Positions 10,584 through 20,428 are shown, numbered from the stretch's first letter. The stretch is 38,931 nucleotides of DNA from Bacteroidota bacterium (GCA_018266955.1 JAFDZI010000010.1:1-38931), one strand, 5' to 3'. Notes: generated from the letters alone by a model not told the origin. Numbers and translations are program-made.

Positions 10584-10591
10584 TATATTTG
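10584..10591 (+). promoter_or_regulatory. -7 box of rlmN promoter
   Basis: A perfect TATATTTG, 31 bases before the TTG start of rlmN. It supports that start, because longer upstream starts would run through the promoter. The -33 element is not clear. Confidence 0.5.
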
Positions 10592-10622
10592 CAAATAATT
10601 CTTTACTCATAACCTTACAACC

Positions 10623-11663
10623 TTGAAAGATATACGCACCCTTTCTTTAGAAGAACTCAAAGAATATTTTATTACCATTGGCGAAAAACCTTTTCGAGCC
10701 AAACAAGTCTATGATTGGTTATGGTCCAAAAATCTACATGATTTTGAAGAAATGACCAATCTCTCCAAAAATTTAAGAGAAAACCTAGAAAGAGATTTTG
10801 TAATTAATCCTGTAACTGTAGATTTAATGCAAAAATCTACCGATGGCACCATAAAAAATGGAGTGAAATTACATGATGGACTCATGGTAGAATCGGTGCT
10901 TATACCCACCGAAACCCGTACCACAGCATGTGTCTCTTCACAAGTTGGATGCTCGCTCAATTGTGAATTTTGCGCAACAGCCAAACTCAAAAGAATGAGA
11001 AATTTAGAGGTTGCCGAAATTGTAGATCAAGTAGCACTTATCGACAGACAAAGTAAATTGTACTTCGATAGGCCACTTTCTAACATCGTTTTTATGGGAA
11101 TGGGAGAACCCATGATGAATTATAAAAATGTAGTTGAAGCCATACGAAAAATTACCAAACCCGAAGGTCTGGGAATGTCGCCAAGAAGAATTACCGTTTC
11201 TACCTCTGGAATTCCGAAAATGATAAAAATGCTCGCCGACGAAGAATTGAAAGTGAAATTAGCACTTTCCCTACATACGGCTATAGAACAGAAAAGAAAT
11301 GAAATAATGCCTTTTTCGGCCAAGTTTCCACTAACCGAAATTATGGAAGCATTACAATACTGGTACCAAAAAACAGGCTCTGTTATTACTTTTGAATATT
11401 GCGTTTGGGGTGGAATAAATGATGGTGACGAAGACATAAAAGCATTGATAAAATACTGCAGGCAAGTTCCTTCTAAGGTTAATTTAATTCAATACAACCC
11501 AATAGGAGAAGGCAAATTTGACCACAGAAGTATAAAAGCCGAAGAAAAATATGTTCGAGAATTGGAGAAAGCAGGCATTACCGTTATGGTAAGAAAGAGC
11601 CGTGGTGGCGATATCGATGCTGCTTGTGGACAATTGGCCAATAAAAACGGCTCGGAAATATAA
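10623..11663 (+). CDS. rlmN: Dual-specificity RNA methyltransferase RlmN
   Basis: Radical-SAM enzyme that methylates C2 of adenosine 2503 in 23S rRNA and of adenosine 37 in some tRNAs. The 346-residue length is normal. The iron-sulfur motif C110-S-L-N-C114-E-F-C117 is intact. The catalytic cysteines of the family are represented by the Cys in A-C-G-Q-L near residue 335 and by the N-terminal region of the radical domain. F-M-G-M-G-E-P-M-M-N and the R-K-S-R-G-x-D-I-x-A-A-C-G-Q-L tail are diagnostic. It starts at TTG 32 bases after a -7 box. The next gene starts six bases after its stop. The same region holds queA, so two RNA-modification genes sit together. Confidence 0.96.
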   Translation: MKDIRTLSLEELKEYFITIGEKPFRAKQVYDWLWSKNLHDFEEMTNLSKNLRENLERDFVINPVTVDLMQKSTDGTIKNGVKLHDGLMVESVLIPTETRTTACVSSQVGCSLNCEFCATAKLKRMRNLEVAEIVDQVALIDRQSKLYFDRPLSNIVFMGMGEPMMNYKNVVEAIRKITKPEGLGMSPRRITVSTSGIPKMIKMLADEELKVKLALSLHTAIEQKRNEIMPFSAKFPLTEIMEALQYWYQKTGSVITFEYCVWGGINDGDEDIKALIKYCRQVPSKVNLIQYNPIGEGKFDHRSIKAEEKYVRELEKAGITVMVRKSRGGDIDAACGQLANKNGSEI

Positions 11664-11669
11664 GGGTTT

Positions 11670-12539
11670 ATGTTTTTTCTAAAAAAAAATCTGCTTTTTT
11701 TTATTCTATTTTCTTTCTCGACCTTTTGGGCTCAAGAGGAAGTTCATTTTCCATTGAAAAAATATAAAGTTTCCGTTTTATCAGATTCGTTGAATGAAAA
11801 CTCAGGACTAAGCTTTTTCCAAAATAATTTATATACTTTAAACGATGGAGGCAACCCCTCAGAAATCTATCAAATTGACCCTAGTACAGGAAAAATAAAA
11901 CAAACAATAAAAATCCCACTTCAGAATAAGGATTGGGAAGCTTTGGATTTTTCAGATCAAGACTTGTTTATTGGAGATTTTGGTAATAATACAGGAACCA
12001 GAAAAGATTTGAAAATTTATAAACTTCCTATTCATAACCAAACAATTGCTGTGGATTCGGTTCAGACTTATTCCTACTATTATCCTGAACAAAAAGATTT
12101 TTCACCAAAAAATCTCAATACAGATTATGATGCAGAAGCAATGATTTTCCTTAATGGTAAATTACATATTTTTACCAAAGAATGGGCTTCTAAATCCTGT
12201 ACGCATTACCTTATAGACTCTACAATAACTATACTACAACCCGCTGTGAAATTAGAGCAATACCACACCGGATTTGTTGTGACGGATGCGGCTTATTTTC
12301 GATCTAAATTATATCTTTTGGGGTACACCAAAACAACCGGTGCTTATCTAATGATTTTCCGTGAATCAGAAGCGGGAATGTTCTTTAAAGATCCAATTAA
12401 AAAATTATACTTGGGTTCTACTTTTGGCCTTTCTCAGTTGGAAGGTTTGGCCGTAAACGAAAATGGAATTTACCTATCAGGAGAAGCCTTTCATTCGCCT
12501 TTAGGTATCAAAAAACAACGATTGTTTTTCATACCTTGA
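11670..12539 (+). CDS. Secreted protein of unknown function, probable beta-propeller
   Basis: I do not recognise a named family. The 289-residue protein has a signal peptide (K-K-N then a long Phe/Leu stretch, cleavage probably near W-A-Q, residue 21) and no lipobox. Repeated short beta-rich segments such as L-Y-T-L-N-D-G-G-N, I-Y-Q-I-D-P-S-T-G-K, D-L-F-I-G-D-F-G-N-N and L-E-G-L-A-V-N-E-N-G-I-Y-L-S-G-E resemble propeller blades of the SdiA-regulated/NHL type; this is a shape-level similarity only. There is no type IX C-terminal sorting domain. It starts six bases after rlmN and is probably cotranscribed with it, though a functional link is not evident. Confidence 0.65.
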   Translation: MFFLKKNLLFFILFSFSTFWAQEEVHFPLKKYKVSVLSDSLNENSGLSFFQNNLYTLNDGGNPSEIYQIDPSTGKIKQTIKIPLQNKDWEALDFSDQDLFIGDFGNNTGTRKDLKIYKLPIHNQTIAVDSVQTYSYYYPEQKDFSPKNLNTDYDAEAMIFLNGKLHIFTKEWASKSCTHYLIDSTITILQPAVKLEQYHTGFVVTDAAYFRSKLYLLGYTKTTGAYLMIFRESEAGMFFKDPIKKLYLGSTFGLSQLEGLAVNENGIYLSGEAFHSPLGIKKQRLFFIP

Positions 12540-12613
12540 GACCAATTACCTTAGACTTTTATCACCGCCAAAGTATTGGAAAAAAGGATGTTTAAAAATT
12601 GATAGAATAATCT

Positions 12614-12621
12614 TATATTTG
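12614..12621 (+). promoter_or_regulatory. -7 box upstream of the polyprenyl synthase
   Basis: A perfect TATATTTG, 39 bases before the GTG start of the prenyl diphosphate synthase gene. It supports an independent promoter and the GTG start. The -33 element is unclear. Confidence 0.5.
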
Positions 12622-12660
12622 TCCGTTCAGTTGCTAATTTTTTATAGTAAATCCCATTAA

Positions 12661-13638
12661 GTGTCCAAAATTGTAGAAGAAATTAAACGCCCAATTGCTC
12701 AGGAAATGAAACTTTTCGAAGAGAAGTTTTACCAATCCATGCAGAGCAATGTTCCACTTTTAGATAAAGTAACCCGCTTTATTGTGACCACTAAAGGAAA
12801 GCAGATGCGTCCAATGTTTGTTTTTCTAACCGCACAATTATTAGGGAAAGTAAATGAGAAAACATATCGTGGTGCTTCTATGATTGAGCTGATCCATACA
12901 GCAACATTGGTACATGACGATGTAGTGGATGAAAGTTTCAAGAGGCGTAGTTTTTTTTCCATCAATGCTTTATGGAAAAATAAAATTGCCGTGCTCGTTG
13001 GTGATTATCTTTTGTCAAAATCAGTTTTATTATCAACGGATCATCAGGACTATGATTTGTTATCTGTTATTGCAAGAACCATTCGAGAAATGAGCGAAGG
13101 CGAACTTCTGCAACTGGAAAAAGCAAGAAAACTGGACATTACCGAAGAGGTTTATTACGAAATTATCCGACAAAAAACGGCAACGCTTATTGCGGCTTGT
13201 TGCGAAATAGGGGTGCTCTCCAATAATGCAGACGCCGATTTAGCAAAAAAAATGCAGGATTTCGGTACTTATACTGGTATGGCTTTTCAAATTAAAGACG
13301 ATTTGTTCGATTATCTATCCCAAAGTATTATTGGAAAACCGGTTGGGATAGACATTAAAGAGCAGAAAATGACACTCCCTTTAATTTATACTTTAAAAAA
13401 TGCTAAAGAAACAGAGTATAAATACTACTTTGAAACCATTAAAAGATACAACAATAATCCCAAGAGAGTTAAAGAATTAATTGAATTTGTGAAAAAATCC
13501 GGTGGTTTGGACTATGCTATTTCTGTAATGAAAGATTTTCAGCAAAAAGCCAAAAATCTCCTAAATGATTTTCCTGATTCTGAAGCTAAACGGTCTCTCG
13601 TTTTAATGCTCGATTATGTTGTAGAAAGAAAGTTTTAA
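12661..13638 (+). CDS. Long-chain all-trans polyprenyl diphosphate synthase
   Basis: Elongates allylic diphosphates with isopentenyl diphosphate, most likely to make the side chain of menaquinone. The 325-residue protein has both aspartate-rich motifs: D86-D-V-V-D90 (first) and D213-D-L-F-D217 (second). K-Q-M-R-P (47-51) is a substrate-binding segment; the expected G-K-x-x-R-P is present as G-K-Q-M-R-P. The residue five before the first motif is Ala81. A bulky Tyr/Phe there would stop the chain at C15, so a long-chain (ispB/hepT-like) product is inferred; the exact length cannot be read. Translation starts at GTG. Tex follows 62 bases later. Confidence 0.92.
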   Translation: MSKIVEEIKRPIAQEMKLFEEKFYQSMQSNVPLLDKVTRFIVTTKGKQMRPMFVFLTAQLLGKVNEKTYRGASMIELIHTATLVHDDVVDESFKRRSFFSINALWKNKIAVLVGDYLLSKSVLLSTDHQDYDLLSVIARTIREMSEGELLQLEKARKLDITEEVYYEIIRQKTATLIAACCEIGVLSNNADADLAKKMQDFGTYTGMAFQIKDDLFDYLSQSIIGKPVGIDIKEQKMTLPLIYTLKNAKETEYKYYFETIKRYNNNPKRVKELIEFVKKSGGLDYAISVMKDFQQKAKNLLNDFPDSEAKRSLVLMLDYVVERKF

Positions 13639-13700
13639 ACTTTTTTCGCTTCCAAAATTTTCCATTTATATAAACAATACATTAATTTCACACTTTCCGT

Positions 13701-15821
13701 ATGAAACAGCAAGAATATATCCACCAGCATAGCCAAATAGCACTATCTGGCATTGTGGCAACGCTCAATTTATTGCAAGAAGATTGCACCATACCTTTTA
13801 TTGCTCGTTATCGAAAAGACAAAACAGGAAATCTGGATGAAGTAGCGATAGAAAATATCGAAAAATTAGCCAAACAATATACGGAAATCGATAAAAGAAA
13901 GTCCAGTATCTTAAAATCCATTGAGGAGCAAAATGCCTTAACCCCCGAACTCAAAGCGAAAATTGAAACGACTTTTGATGGACAGATTTTAGAAGATCTT
14001 TATTTACCTTTCAAAAAAAAGAAGAAAACCAAAGCTGATGCTGCCAGAGAAAAAGGATTAGAACCTTTGGCTAAAATCATTATGAGCCAAAACCACCAAG
14101 ATATTTCTACTGTGGTTACTCGATTTTTGCAAGATGATTTGACTCCAGAGTTGGCTTTGCAAGGGGCAAGAGATATTATTGCCGAATGGGTAAATGAACA
14201 TTTAGGGATTAGAAGAAATTTGCGTAAAATTTTCTCACGAAAAGCTATCATTTCATCCAAAGTGATCAAAACAAAAAGAGAGGAAGAAGCGGCTCAAAAA
14301 TATCAACAATACTTCGATTGGGAGGAGACTTTGTCCAGAATTCCATCTCACCGATTATTGGCAATGTTAAGAGCAGAAAATGAAGGGTTTGTAAAAATTA
14401 CCGTTAAAATAGACAAAGAGGAAGCTTTGGAAATGATGGCGTCTTTTCTTATTAAAAATAATAATGAAAGTGCATTTCAAATAGAGCAAGCCATTAATGA
14501 TGCTTATAAAAGATTGTTGGAACCCGCCATTTCCAACGAAGTATTGCAAGAGGCAAAAGATAAAGCGGACGACAAAGCCATTGTAATTTTTGCAGAAAAT
14601 TTACAACAACTTTTATTGGCCTCACCATTGGGTGAAAAAAGAATTTTAGCAATAGACCCAGGATACAGAACAGGGTGTAAGGTAGTTTGCTTGGACGAGA
14701 AAGGTGATATACTACACAACGAAACCATTTACCCACATGCCCCACAAAATGAGACTGGAATGGCAATGAAGAAAATAAAATCTTTAGTCCAGTCTTATCA
14801 GATAGAGGCGATTTCCATAGGGAACGGAACGGCAAGTAGAGAAACCGAAAGTTTTATTAAGAGAATAGGATTTGATAGAGATTTGCAGGTTTTTGTGGTT
14901 TCAGAAGCGGGTGCGTCTATTTACTCAGCAAGTAAAATTGCCAGAGAAGAATTTCCCAACTACGATGTTACCGTTCGTGGTGCTATTTCCATCGGAAGAA
15001 GATTGGCCGATCCTTTAGCTGAATTGGTAAAGATAGAGCCACAATCGATAGGAGTGGGACAATATCAACATGATGTAAATGCTGCTAAATTAAAAGAAGA
15101 ATTGGAGAAAACAGTCATCAAAACTGTGAATGCCGTAGGGGTAAATTTAAATACAGCCAGTCAGTCTCTCTTGCGATTCGTATCAGGAATTGGTGAAAAA
15201 ATGGCAGAAAATATCGTTCAATTTCGGTCGAAAAATGGTGCATTTATGAGCCGAAAGGATTTAAAAAAAGTACCTCGTTTGGGTGAAAAAGTCTATCAAC
15301 AGTCCGCTGCTTTTGTTCGAGTGAAAAATGCAAACAATCCCCTGGACGATTCTGCGGTACATCCAGAATCATACCCATTGGTGGATGCTATGGCAAAATC
15401 TTTAGGTATAACAACCAAAGAATTGATAGCCAATAAAGAGAAAATCCAACAAATAAAGGTAGAGCAATTTGTGAATGATGAAATCGGGAAGTTAGGGATT
15501 CAAGATATTTTGAAAGAATTGGAAAAACCAGGATTGGATCCGAGAAAATCGTCCAAAGTATTTTCGTTTGATGAAAAAATAAAAAAAATGGAAGATTTAC
15601 AAATAGGAATGATCTTGCCCGGAATAGTGAATAACATCACTGCATTTGGTTGTTTTGTAGATTTGGGGATTAAGGAAAGTGGATTGGTACATATTTCACA
15701 ATTGAAAGATGGATTTGTGTCCGATGTATCGGAGGTGGTTAAATTACATCAGACTGTTGAGGTAAAAGTACTGGAAGTGGATGTAGCGAGAAAAAGAATT
15801 CAGCTGACTATGATTTTGTAA
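13701..15821 (+). CDS. tex: Tex family S1 RNA-binding transcription factor
   Basis: A 706-residue Tex protein, a relative of eukaryotic Spt6 that binds nucleic acid and affects transcription. Domain order is complete: an N-terminal helical region (F-I-A-R-Y-R-K-D-K-T-G near 33-43 is diagnostic), a YqgF/RNase H-like domain starting L-A-I-D-P-G-Y-R-T-G-C-K, the segment S-V-G/I-G-V-G-Q-Y-Q-H-D-V, tandem helix-hairpin-helix motifs (V-S-G-I-G-E-K-M-A-E-N-I and F-M-S-R-K-D-L-K-K-V-P-R-L-G), and a C-terminal S1 domain (G-M-I-L-P-G-I-V-N-N-I-T-A-F-G-C-F-V-D-L-G-I). It lies between the prenyl synthase and the thiolase. No oddity seen. Confidence 0.96.
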   Translation: MKQQEYIHQHSQIALSGIVATLNLLQEDCTIPFIARYRKDKTGNLDEVAIENIEKLAKQYTEIDKRKSSILKSIEEQNALTPELKAKIETTFDGQILEDLYLPFKKKKKTKADAAREKGLEPLAKIIMSQNHQDISTVVTRFLQDDLTPELALQGARDIIAEWVNEHLGIRRNLRKIFSRKAIISSKVIKTKREEEAAQKYQQYFDWEETLSRIPSHRLLAMLRAENEGFVKITVKIDKEEALEMMASFLIKNNNESAFQIEQAINDAYKRLLEPAISNEVLQEAKDKADDKAIVIFAENLQQLLLASPLGEKRILAIDPGYRTGCKVVCLDEKGDILHNETIYPHAPQNETGMAMKKIKSLVQSYQIEAISIGNGTASRETESFIKRIGFDRDLQVFVVSEAGASIYSASKIAREEFPNYDVTVRGAISIGRRLADPLAELVKIEPQSIGVGQYQHDVNAAKLKEELEKTVIKTVNAVGVNLNTASQSLLRFVSGIGEKMAENIVQFRSKNGAFMSRKDLKKVPRLGEKVYQQSAAFVRVKNANNPLDDSAVHPESYPLVDAMAKSLGITTKELIANKEKIQQIKVEQFVNDEIGKLGIQDILKELEKPGLDPRKSSKVFSFDEKIKKMEDLQIGMILPGIVNNITAFGCFVDLGIKESGLVHISQLKDGFVSDVSEVVKLHQTVEVKVLEVDVARKRIQLTMIL

Positions 15822-15976
15822 TTGCCATAAAAAAAAATAGGGAAAAATAAATTGGATACAACAGTGTAAACTACTGATAATAGGAGCTAAATTGTATTTT
15901 CTCATCTGGATGAAAATTCGTACATTGGCGCAACAAAAAAAGAGTATAACCTAACAGAATAATTATTAATTAAATT

Positions 15977-17158
15977 ATGAAAGAAGTATTTATCGTAGCG
16001 GCAGCCAGAACCCCAATGGGAAGTTTTATGGGAAGTTTATCCACGGTACCCGCTACTAAATTAGGAGCAACAGCCGTAAAAGGGGCATTGGCAAAAGCAA
16101 ACATCAATCCAGAAGTGATTGAAGAAATATACATGGGCAATGTTTTGCAAGCAGGAGAGGGACAAGCACCAGCCAGACAAGTGGCTTTAGGAGCAGGACT
16201 TTCTCAGGATACCCCATCGACTACGGTCAATAAAGTATGTGCTTCTGGTATGAAAGCGGTAATGATGGCTTCTCAAGCCATTAAAGCTGGAGATAGAGAT
16301 GCCATAGTTGCAGGAGGTATGGAAAATATGAGCCAAGTGCCTCATTATTTTTCTGCAAGAAATGCCACCAAACTGGGCGATGTAAAAATGCAAGACGGAA
16401 TGGTGTTGGACGGACTTACCGATGTATATAACAAAGTACACATGGGCGTTTGTGCTGAAAAATGTGCTGCTGAATATGGTTTGACAAGAGAAGACCAAGA
16501 TAATTTCGCCATTGAATCTTATAAGAGATCAGCCAAAGCTTGGAGCGAAGGTAAATTTGCAGATGAAATTGTTCCTGTAGAAATACCACAAAGAAAAGGC
16601 GAACCCATTATTTTTGCTGAAGACGAAGAATACAAATCGGTAAATTTCGATAGAATAGGAACTTTACCTACTGTTTTCCAAAGAGATAATGGTACTGTTA
16701 CAGCAGCCAATGCTTCTACCTTAAACGATGGAGCATCTGCTTTGGTACTAATGTCTAAAGAAAAAATGGAAGCTTTGGGTCTGAAACCATTGGCAAGAAT
16801 TGTATCCTATGCAGATGCAGCTCAGGCTCCGGAATGGTTTACAACAGCGCCAGCAAAAGCACTTCCAATTGCCCTTCAAAAGGCAGGTTTAGAAGTTTCG
16901 GATATCGATTACTTTGAATTTAACGAGGCTTTCTCCGTTGTTGGATTGGCCAATAATAAAATCTTAGGGCTGGATGCAGCTAAAGTAAATGTAAACGGAG
17001 GTGCTGTTTCTTTGGGGCATCCACTGGGAAGTTCAGGGTCTAGAATCATCGTTACCCTCATCAATGTTTTAAAACAAAACAATGGTAAGTATGGAGCTGC
17101 GGCTATCTGCAACGGTGGAGGTGGAGCTTCTGCAATTGTTATTGAAAATATGAACTAA
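15977..17158 (+). CDS. Acetyl-CoA C-acetyltransferase (thiolase)
   Basis: Condenses two acetyl-CoA to acetoacetyl-CoA, or cleaves it, in the cytosol. It is a biosynthetic-type thiolase of 393 residues, the usual length. Catalytic residues are visible: Cys88 in N-K-V-C-A-S-G-M-K-A, His348 in S-L-G-H-P-L-G-S-S-G, and Cys378 in I-C-N-G-G-G-G-A-S-A. The conserved N-E-A-F sequence is also present. It is followed by a strong terminator, and Tex ends about 155 bases upstream, so it is probably a single-gene unit. Pathway (ketone body, butanoate or fatty acid) cannot be told from the neighbours. Confidence 0.95.
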   Translation: MKEVFIVAAARTPMGSFMGSLSTVPATKLGATAVKGALAKANINPEVIEEIYMGNVLQAGEGQAPARQVALGAGLSQDTPSTTVNKVCASGMKAVMMASQAIKAGDRDAIVAGGMENMSQVPHYFSARNATKLGDVKMQDGMVLDGLTDVYNKVHMGVCAEKCAAEYGLTREDQDNFAIESYKRSAKAWSEGKFADEIVPVEIPQRKGEPIIFAEDEEYKSVNFDRIGTLPTVFQRDNGTVTAANASTLNDGASALVLMSKEKMEALGLKPLARIVSYADAAQAPEWFTTAPAKALPIALQKAGLEVSDIDYFEFNEAFSVVGLANNKILGLDAAKVNVNGGAVSLGHPLGSSGSRIIVTLINVLKQNNGKYGAAAICNGGGGASAIVIENMN

Positions 17159-17192
17159 TATTTTATAGATTGTATTTTTTTTAAAATCAAAC

Positions 17193-17242
17193 AACCATCA
17201 AGAATTGATGATTTTATAATCGTTTTTCTTGATGGTTTTTAT
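17193..17242 (+). terminator. Intrinsic terminator after the thiolase gene
   Basis: AACCATCAAGAA (17193-17204) pairs perfectly with TTCTTGATGGTT (17226-17237), followed by a T-run. The 21-base loop has a smaller hairpin-like core. It is strong and close to the thiolase stop. Confidence 0.85.
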
Positions 17243-17271
17243 ATTTTTGTTACATCAATCAAAATCTAAAC

Positions 17272-18762
17272 ATGTCGGAAACAGAACTTACACAATCACA
17301 GAGTATCAAAAATAATCCAAAAATAATGAAGGCTTGGGCTTTTTATGATTGGGCGAATTCGGTATATTCTTTGGTCATCACTTCTACTATTTTTCCTATT
17401 TATTTCTCCATCATTACTACTTCACATGCCAAAAAAGAATTTGTGGCAGAAACAGGAAAATGGATAGAAGTTCCGGTAAGAAATCTCATCACTATTTTCG
17501 GAAAAGCCTATCAGCCAGATGCGGTGTATGGGTACTCGCTTACCTTATCTTTTTTTATCGTTGTGTTATTATCTCCGTTTTTGTCCTCATTGGCAGATAC
17601 CATAGGAAATAAAAAATCTTTCTTACAATTTTTTGCTTATTTAGGAGCAACTTCCTGCATGGGATTGGCAATGTTTACCAGTATGAACAATGTGTTTTTA
17701 GGAATTTTGTTTAGCATAACAGCAAGTGTTGGCTTTTGGGGTTCATTGGTTTTTTATAATTCATTTTTACCCGATATTGCAACCCAAGATAAGCAAGATG
17801 CCCTTTCAGCAAAAGGATATGTCTATGGCTATATCGGTTCTGTTATTTTGGTCGTTATCTGTTTGTTATTGATAAAAATTTTAGCCAAAACAGATGAACA
17901 AGCACTTATATATACCCGTCTTTCCTTTCTAATTACAGGGGCTTGGTGGTTTGGATTTTCACAATATACCTTCAAGTATTTGCCACAATTTGGAAATGTT
18001 AAAGACAAATTGCCCAAGGATTTGGTGTTGTTGAATTATAAAAATATTTTCAACAAACACGAAGCTCATGGAGGTTTTGTAGAAGTGTTGAAAGACAATG
18101 TTTCTTTCTATATCGATATTGCCCGACAAAGTTTTAAAGAGCTTTTTAAGGTGGGGAATATTTTGTTTCAGGATAAGAATTTAAAATTTTTTCTTTCCAG
18201 TTTTTTCTTTTATTCTGTAGGGATGCAAACCATTTTCCTTATGGCAACTTTGTTTGGTAAAAGCGAAATAAATATGGAGCAAGATAAGCTCATTCTTACC
18301 CTTTTATTAATACAGATTGAAGCCATTATAGGAGCTATTTTCTTCTCTAGACTATCCAGAAAAATTGGCAATAAAAATGTAATTTCCATTACCATAGTAT
18401 TATGGATTGTTGCTTGCTTATCCGCCTATTATCTCAATAAAGAAAACCCAAATGTTGAATACCAATTTTACGGAATTGCAGCGATAATTGGTTTGGTTAT
18501 GGGAGGATTACAAGCCATGTCCCGATCTACTTATTCCAAATTATTGCCAGAAGATTCTATGGACAATACCACCTATTTTAGTTTTTACGATGTGTTGGAA
18601 AAGTTGGCCATTATTTTAGGAACTTTCATCTTTGCCACCATGATAGAGCATTATCATAACATGAGATTTTCAGCACTTTCGATGTCCATCTTTTTTGCCA
18701 TAGGATTAATTCTTATACGATTTGTGAATCTAAAAATAATAAAAGATAAAGATGTTTTGTAA
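17272..18762 (+). CDS. MFS transporter, UMF1/Atg22-like family
   Basis: An inner-membrane transporter of 496 residues with about 12 hydrophobic segments. The N-terminus K-A-W-A-F-Y-D-W-A-N-S-V-Y-S-L-V-I is the signature of the UMF1 (unknown major facilitator) family related to yeast Atg22, a vacuolar amino-acid exporter. A long hydrophilic loop (roughly 245-300) divides the two halves. The later motif G-L-V-M-G-G-L-Q-A-M-S-R-S-T-Y-S-K is typical. The family is frequent in Bacteroidota but its substrate is unknown. It lies after the thiolase terminator and before gpmI, apparently with its own transcript. Confidence 0.88.
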   Translation: MSETELTQSQSIKNNPKIMKAWAFYDWANSVYSLVITSTIFPIYFSIITTSHAKKEFVAETGKWIEVPVRNLITIFGKAYQPDAVYGYSLTLSFFIVVLLSPFLSSLADTIGNKKSFLQFFAYLGATSCMGLAMFTSMNNVFLGILFSITASVGFWGSLVFYNSFLPDIATQDKQDALSAKGYVYGYIGSVILVVICLLLIKILAKTDEQALIYTRLSFLITGAWWFGFSQYTFKYLPQFGNVKDKLPKDLVLLNYKNIFNKHEAHGGFVEVLKDNVSFYIDIARQSFKELFKVGNILFQDKNLKFFLSSFFFYSVGMQTIFLMATLFGKSEINMEQDKLILTLLLIQIEAIIGAIFFSRLSRKIGNKNVISITIVLWIVACLSAYYLNKENPNVEYQFYGIAAIIGLVMGGLQAMSRSTYSKLLPEDSMDNTTYFSFYDVLEKLAIILGTFIFATMIEHYHNMRFSALSMSIFFAIGLILIRFVNLKIIKDKDVL

Positions 18763-18803
18763 CATTACAATCATCTGTAACTAATGAAAAAATAGTATTT
18801 TCA

Positions 18804-18820
18804 GTTCAATTTATTTGAAC
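18804..18820. promoter_or_regulatory. Small inverted repeat upstream of gpmI
   Basis: GTTCAA and TTGAAC flank a 5-base spacer, giving a 17-base dyad that ends 24 bases before the gpmI ATG. It could be an operator or a chance dyad in AT-rich DNA. Confidence 0.25.
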
Positions 18821-18844
18821 GATTAATTCAAAAAAAACAATATA

Positions 18845-20374
18845 ATGTCAAAGAAAGCAATATTAGCCATACTAGACGGTTGGGGAATAGGAACAAATCC
18901 TGAAGTTTCCGCCATAGCACAAGCCAAAACACCTAATATGGATCAGTTTTCACAAAATTTTCCACATACAACATTGGAAGCTAGTGGGTTAGCTGTAGGT
19001 TTGCCCGCCGGACAAATGGGGAATTCAGAAGTGGGTCATATGAATTTAGGAGCCGGTAGAGTGGTTTACCAAAATTTAGTAAAAATAAATATGGCGGTTG
19101 AAAATCATACCCTTGGAAAAGAAAAAGCCATTGTGGAAGCGTTTGATTATGCCAAAAGCAATCGAAAGAAAATTCATTTTATAGGTTTGGTATCCGATGG
19201 TGGGGTGCATTCTCACATCAGTCATCTTAAAGGATTATTAAGTGCTGCCGCTGATTTTGGTTTACAAGATCAAGTTTTTGTACATGCGTTTACCGATGGT
19301 AGGGACTGTGATCCACACTCAGGCAAAACTTTTATGGAAGATTTACTACAACACATGAAAGCCACTACTGGAAAATTAGCTTCGGTTACGGGTCGTTATT
19401 ATGCCATGGATAGGGACAAAAGATGGGAAAGAGTGAAATTAGCCTTTGATGCCATGGTCAATGGAAGTGGTACACCAACCAGAAATGTTGTAGAAAGCAT
19501 ACAGAAATCCTATGATGAAGGGGTAACAGATGAGTTTTTAAAACCTTTGATTTGCCTTAAAGACAATAGTTTGCCTGTAGCTAAAATAGAAAAAGAAGAT
19601 GTGGTGATTTGTTTTAATTTCCGTACCGATAGAGGACGAGAAATCACAGAAGTACTTTCTCAGCAAGATTTTCCAGATTTTGGTATGCATCACTTACCTC
19701 TTTTTTATGTAACTCTTACCAACTATGACGATTCTTATAAGAATGTTCAAGTTGTTTTTGATGAAGAAGTTTTGAAAGAAACTTTGGGCGAAATTCTAGA
19801 GAAAAATAATAAAACCCAAATAAGAACTGCCGAAACTGAGAAATATCCGCATGTAACTTTCTTCTTTTCCGGAGGTAGAGAAACACCATTTGTTGGTGAA
19901 AAAAGAATCCTTTGCCCAAGTCCGAAAGATGTTCCTACTTATGATTTTAAACCTGAAATGTCGGCCTATGATATCACCGATAAAATTTTGGTTGAACTAA
20001 AAAATGAATCAGCCGATTTTATTTGTTTAAATTTTGCCAATACCGATATGGTAGGACATACCGGAGTTTTTTCAGCAGCTGTAAAAGCAGCCGAAGTGGT
20101 GGACGAATGTATAGGTAAAGTTGCCAATACTGCTTTTGAACATGGGTACACTGTTTTTATATTGGCAGACCACGGAAATTCTGATGTGATGGTAAACCCA
20201 GATGGAAGTCCTAATACCCAGCATTCAACCAATTTAGTTCCACTAATTGTGATGGACAAAAATAAAACCTGGAAACTCAGCCCCGGCAAACTAGGGGATG
20301 TGGCACCTAGTATTTTGAAAGCCATGGATATAGAAATTCCTACTTCCATGACAGGCAATGTATTGCTTAACTAA
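18845..20374 (+). CDS. gpmI: 2,3-bisphosphoglycerate-independent phosphoglycerate mutase
   Basis: Glycolytic enzyme interconverting 3- and 2-phosphoglycerate without 2,3-bisphosphoglycerate, using two Mn ions. At 509 residues it has the normal two-domain layout of the alkaline-phosphatase superfamily. Visible features: I-L-D-G-W-G-I-G near residue 9-16 (metal Asp), the phosphoserine region M-G-N-S61-E-V-G-H-M-N, L-V-S-D-G-G-V-H-S-H, G-R-D-C-D-P, F-N-F-R-T-D-R, N-F-A-N-T-D-M-V-G-H-T-G and A-D-H-G-N-S-D near the C-terminus (metal ligands). A convergent FKBP gene follows, separated by a shared terminator. Confidence 0.97.
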   Translation: MSKKAILAILDGWGIGTNPEVSAIAQAKTPNMDQFSQNFPHTTLEASGLAVGLPAGQMGNSEVGHMNLGAGRVVYQNLVKINMAVENHTLGKEKAIVEAFDYAKSNRKKIHFIGLVSDGGVHSHISHLKGLLSAAADFGLQDQVFVHAFTDGRDCDPHSGKTFMEDLLQHMKATTGKLASVTGRYYAMDRDKRWERVKLAFDAMVNGSGTPTRNVVESIQKSYDEGVTDEFLKPLICLKDNSLPVAKIEKEDVVICFNFRTDRGREITEVLSQQDFPDFGMHHLPLFYVTLTNYDDSYKNVQVVFDEEVLKETLGEILEKNNKTQIRTAETEKYPHVTFFFSGGRETPFVGEKRILCPSPKDVPTYDFKPEMSAYDITDKILVELKNESADFICLNFANTDMVGHTGVFSAAVKAAEVVDECIGKVANTAFEHGYTVFILADHGNSDVMVNPDGSPNTQHSTNLVPLIVMDKNKTWKLSPGKLGDVAPSILKAMDIEIPTSMTGNVLLN

Positions 20375-20398
20375 TTTAACAAGTTGATTATTTAAGAT

Positions 20399-20428
20399 AA
20401 AAAACCACCGAATAACGGTGGTTTTGCT
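20399..20428. terminator. Bidirectional terminator between gpmI and FKBP gene
   Basis: AAAACCACCG (20401-20410) and CGGTGGTTTT (20416-20425) form a perfect stem around a 5-base loop. It has A-rich and T-rich flanks, so it can end transcription from both convergent genes. Confidence 0.85.

Noticed and set aside
14494..14835. 113-codon minus-strand frame inside tex
   Set aside because: Antisense shadow of a conserved gene with no recognisable features.
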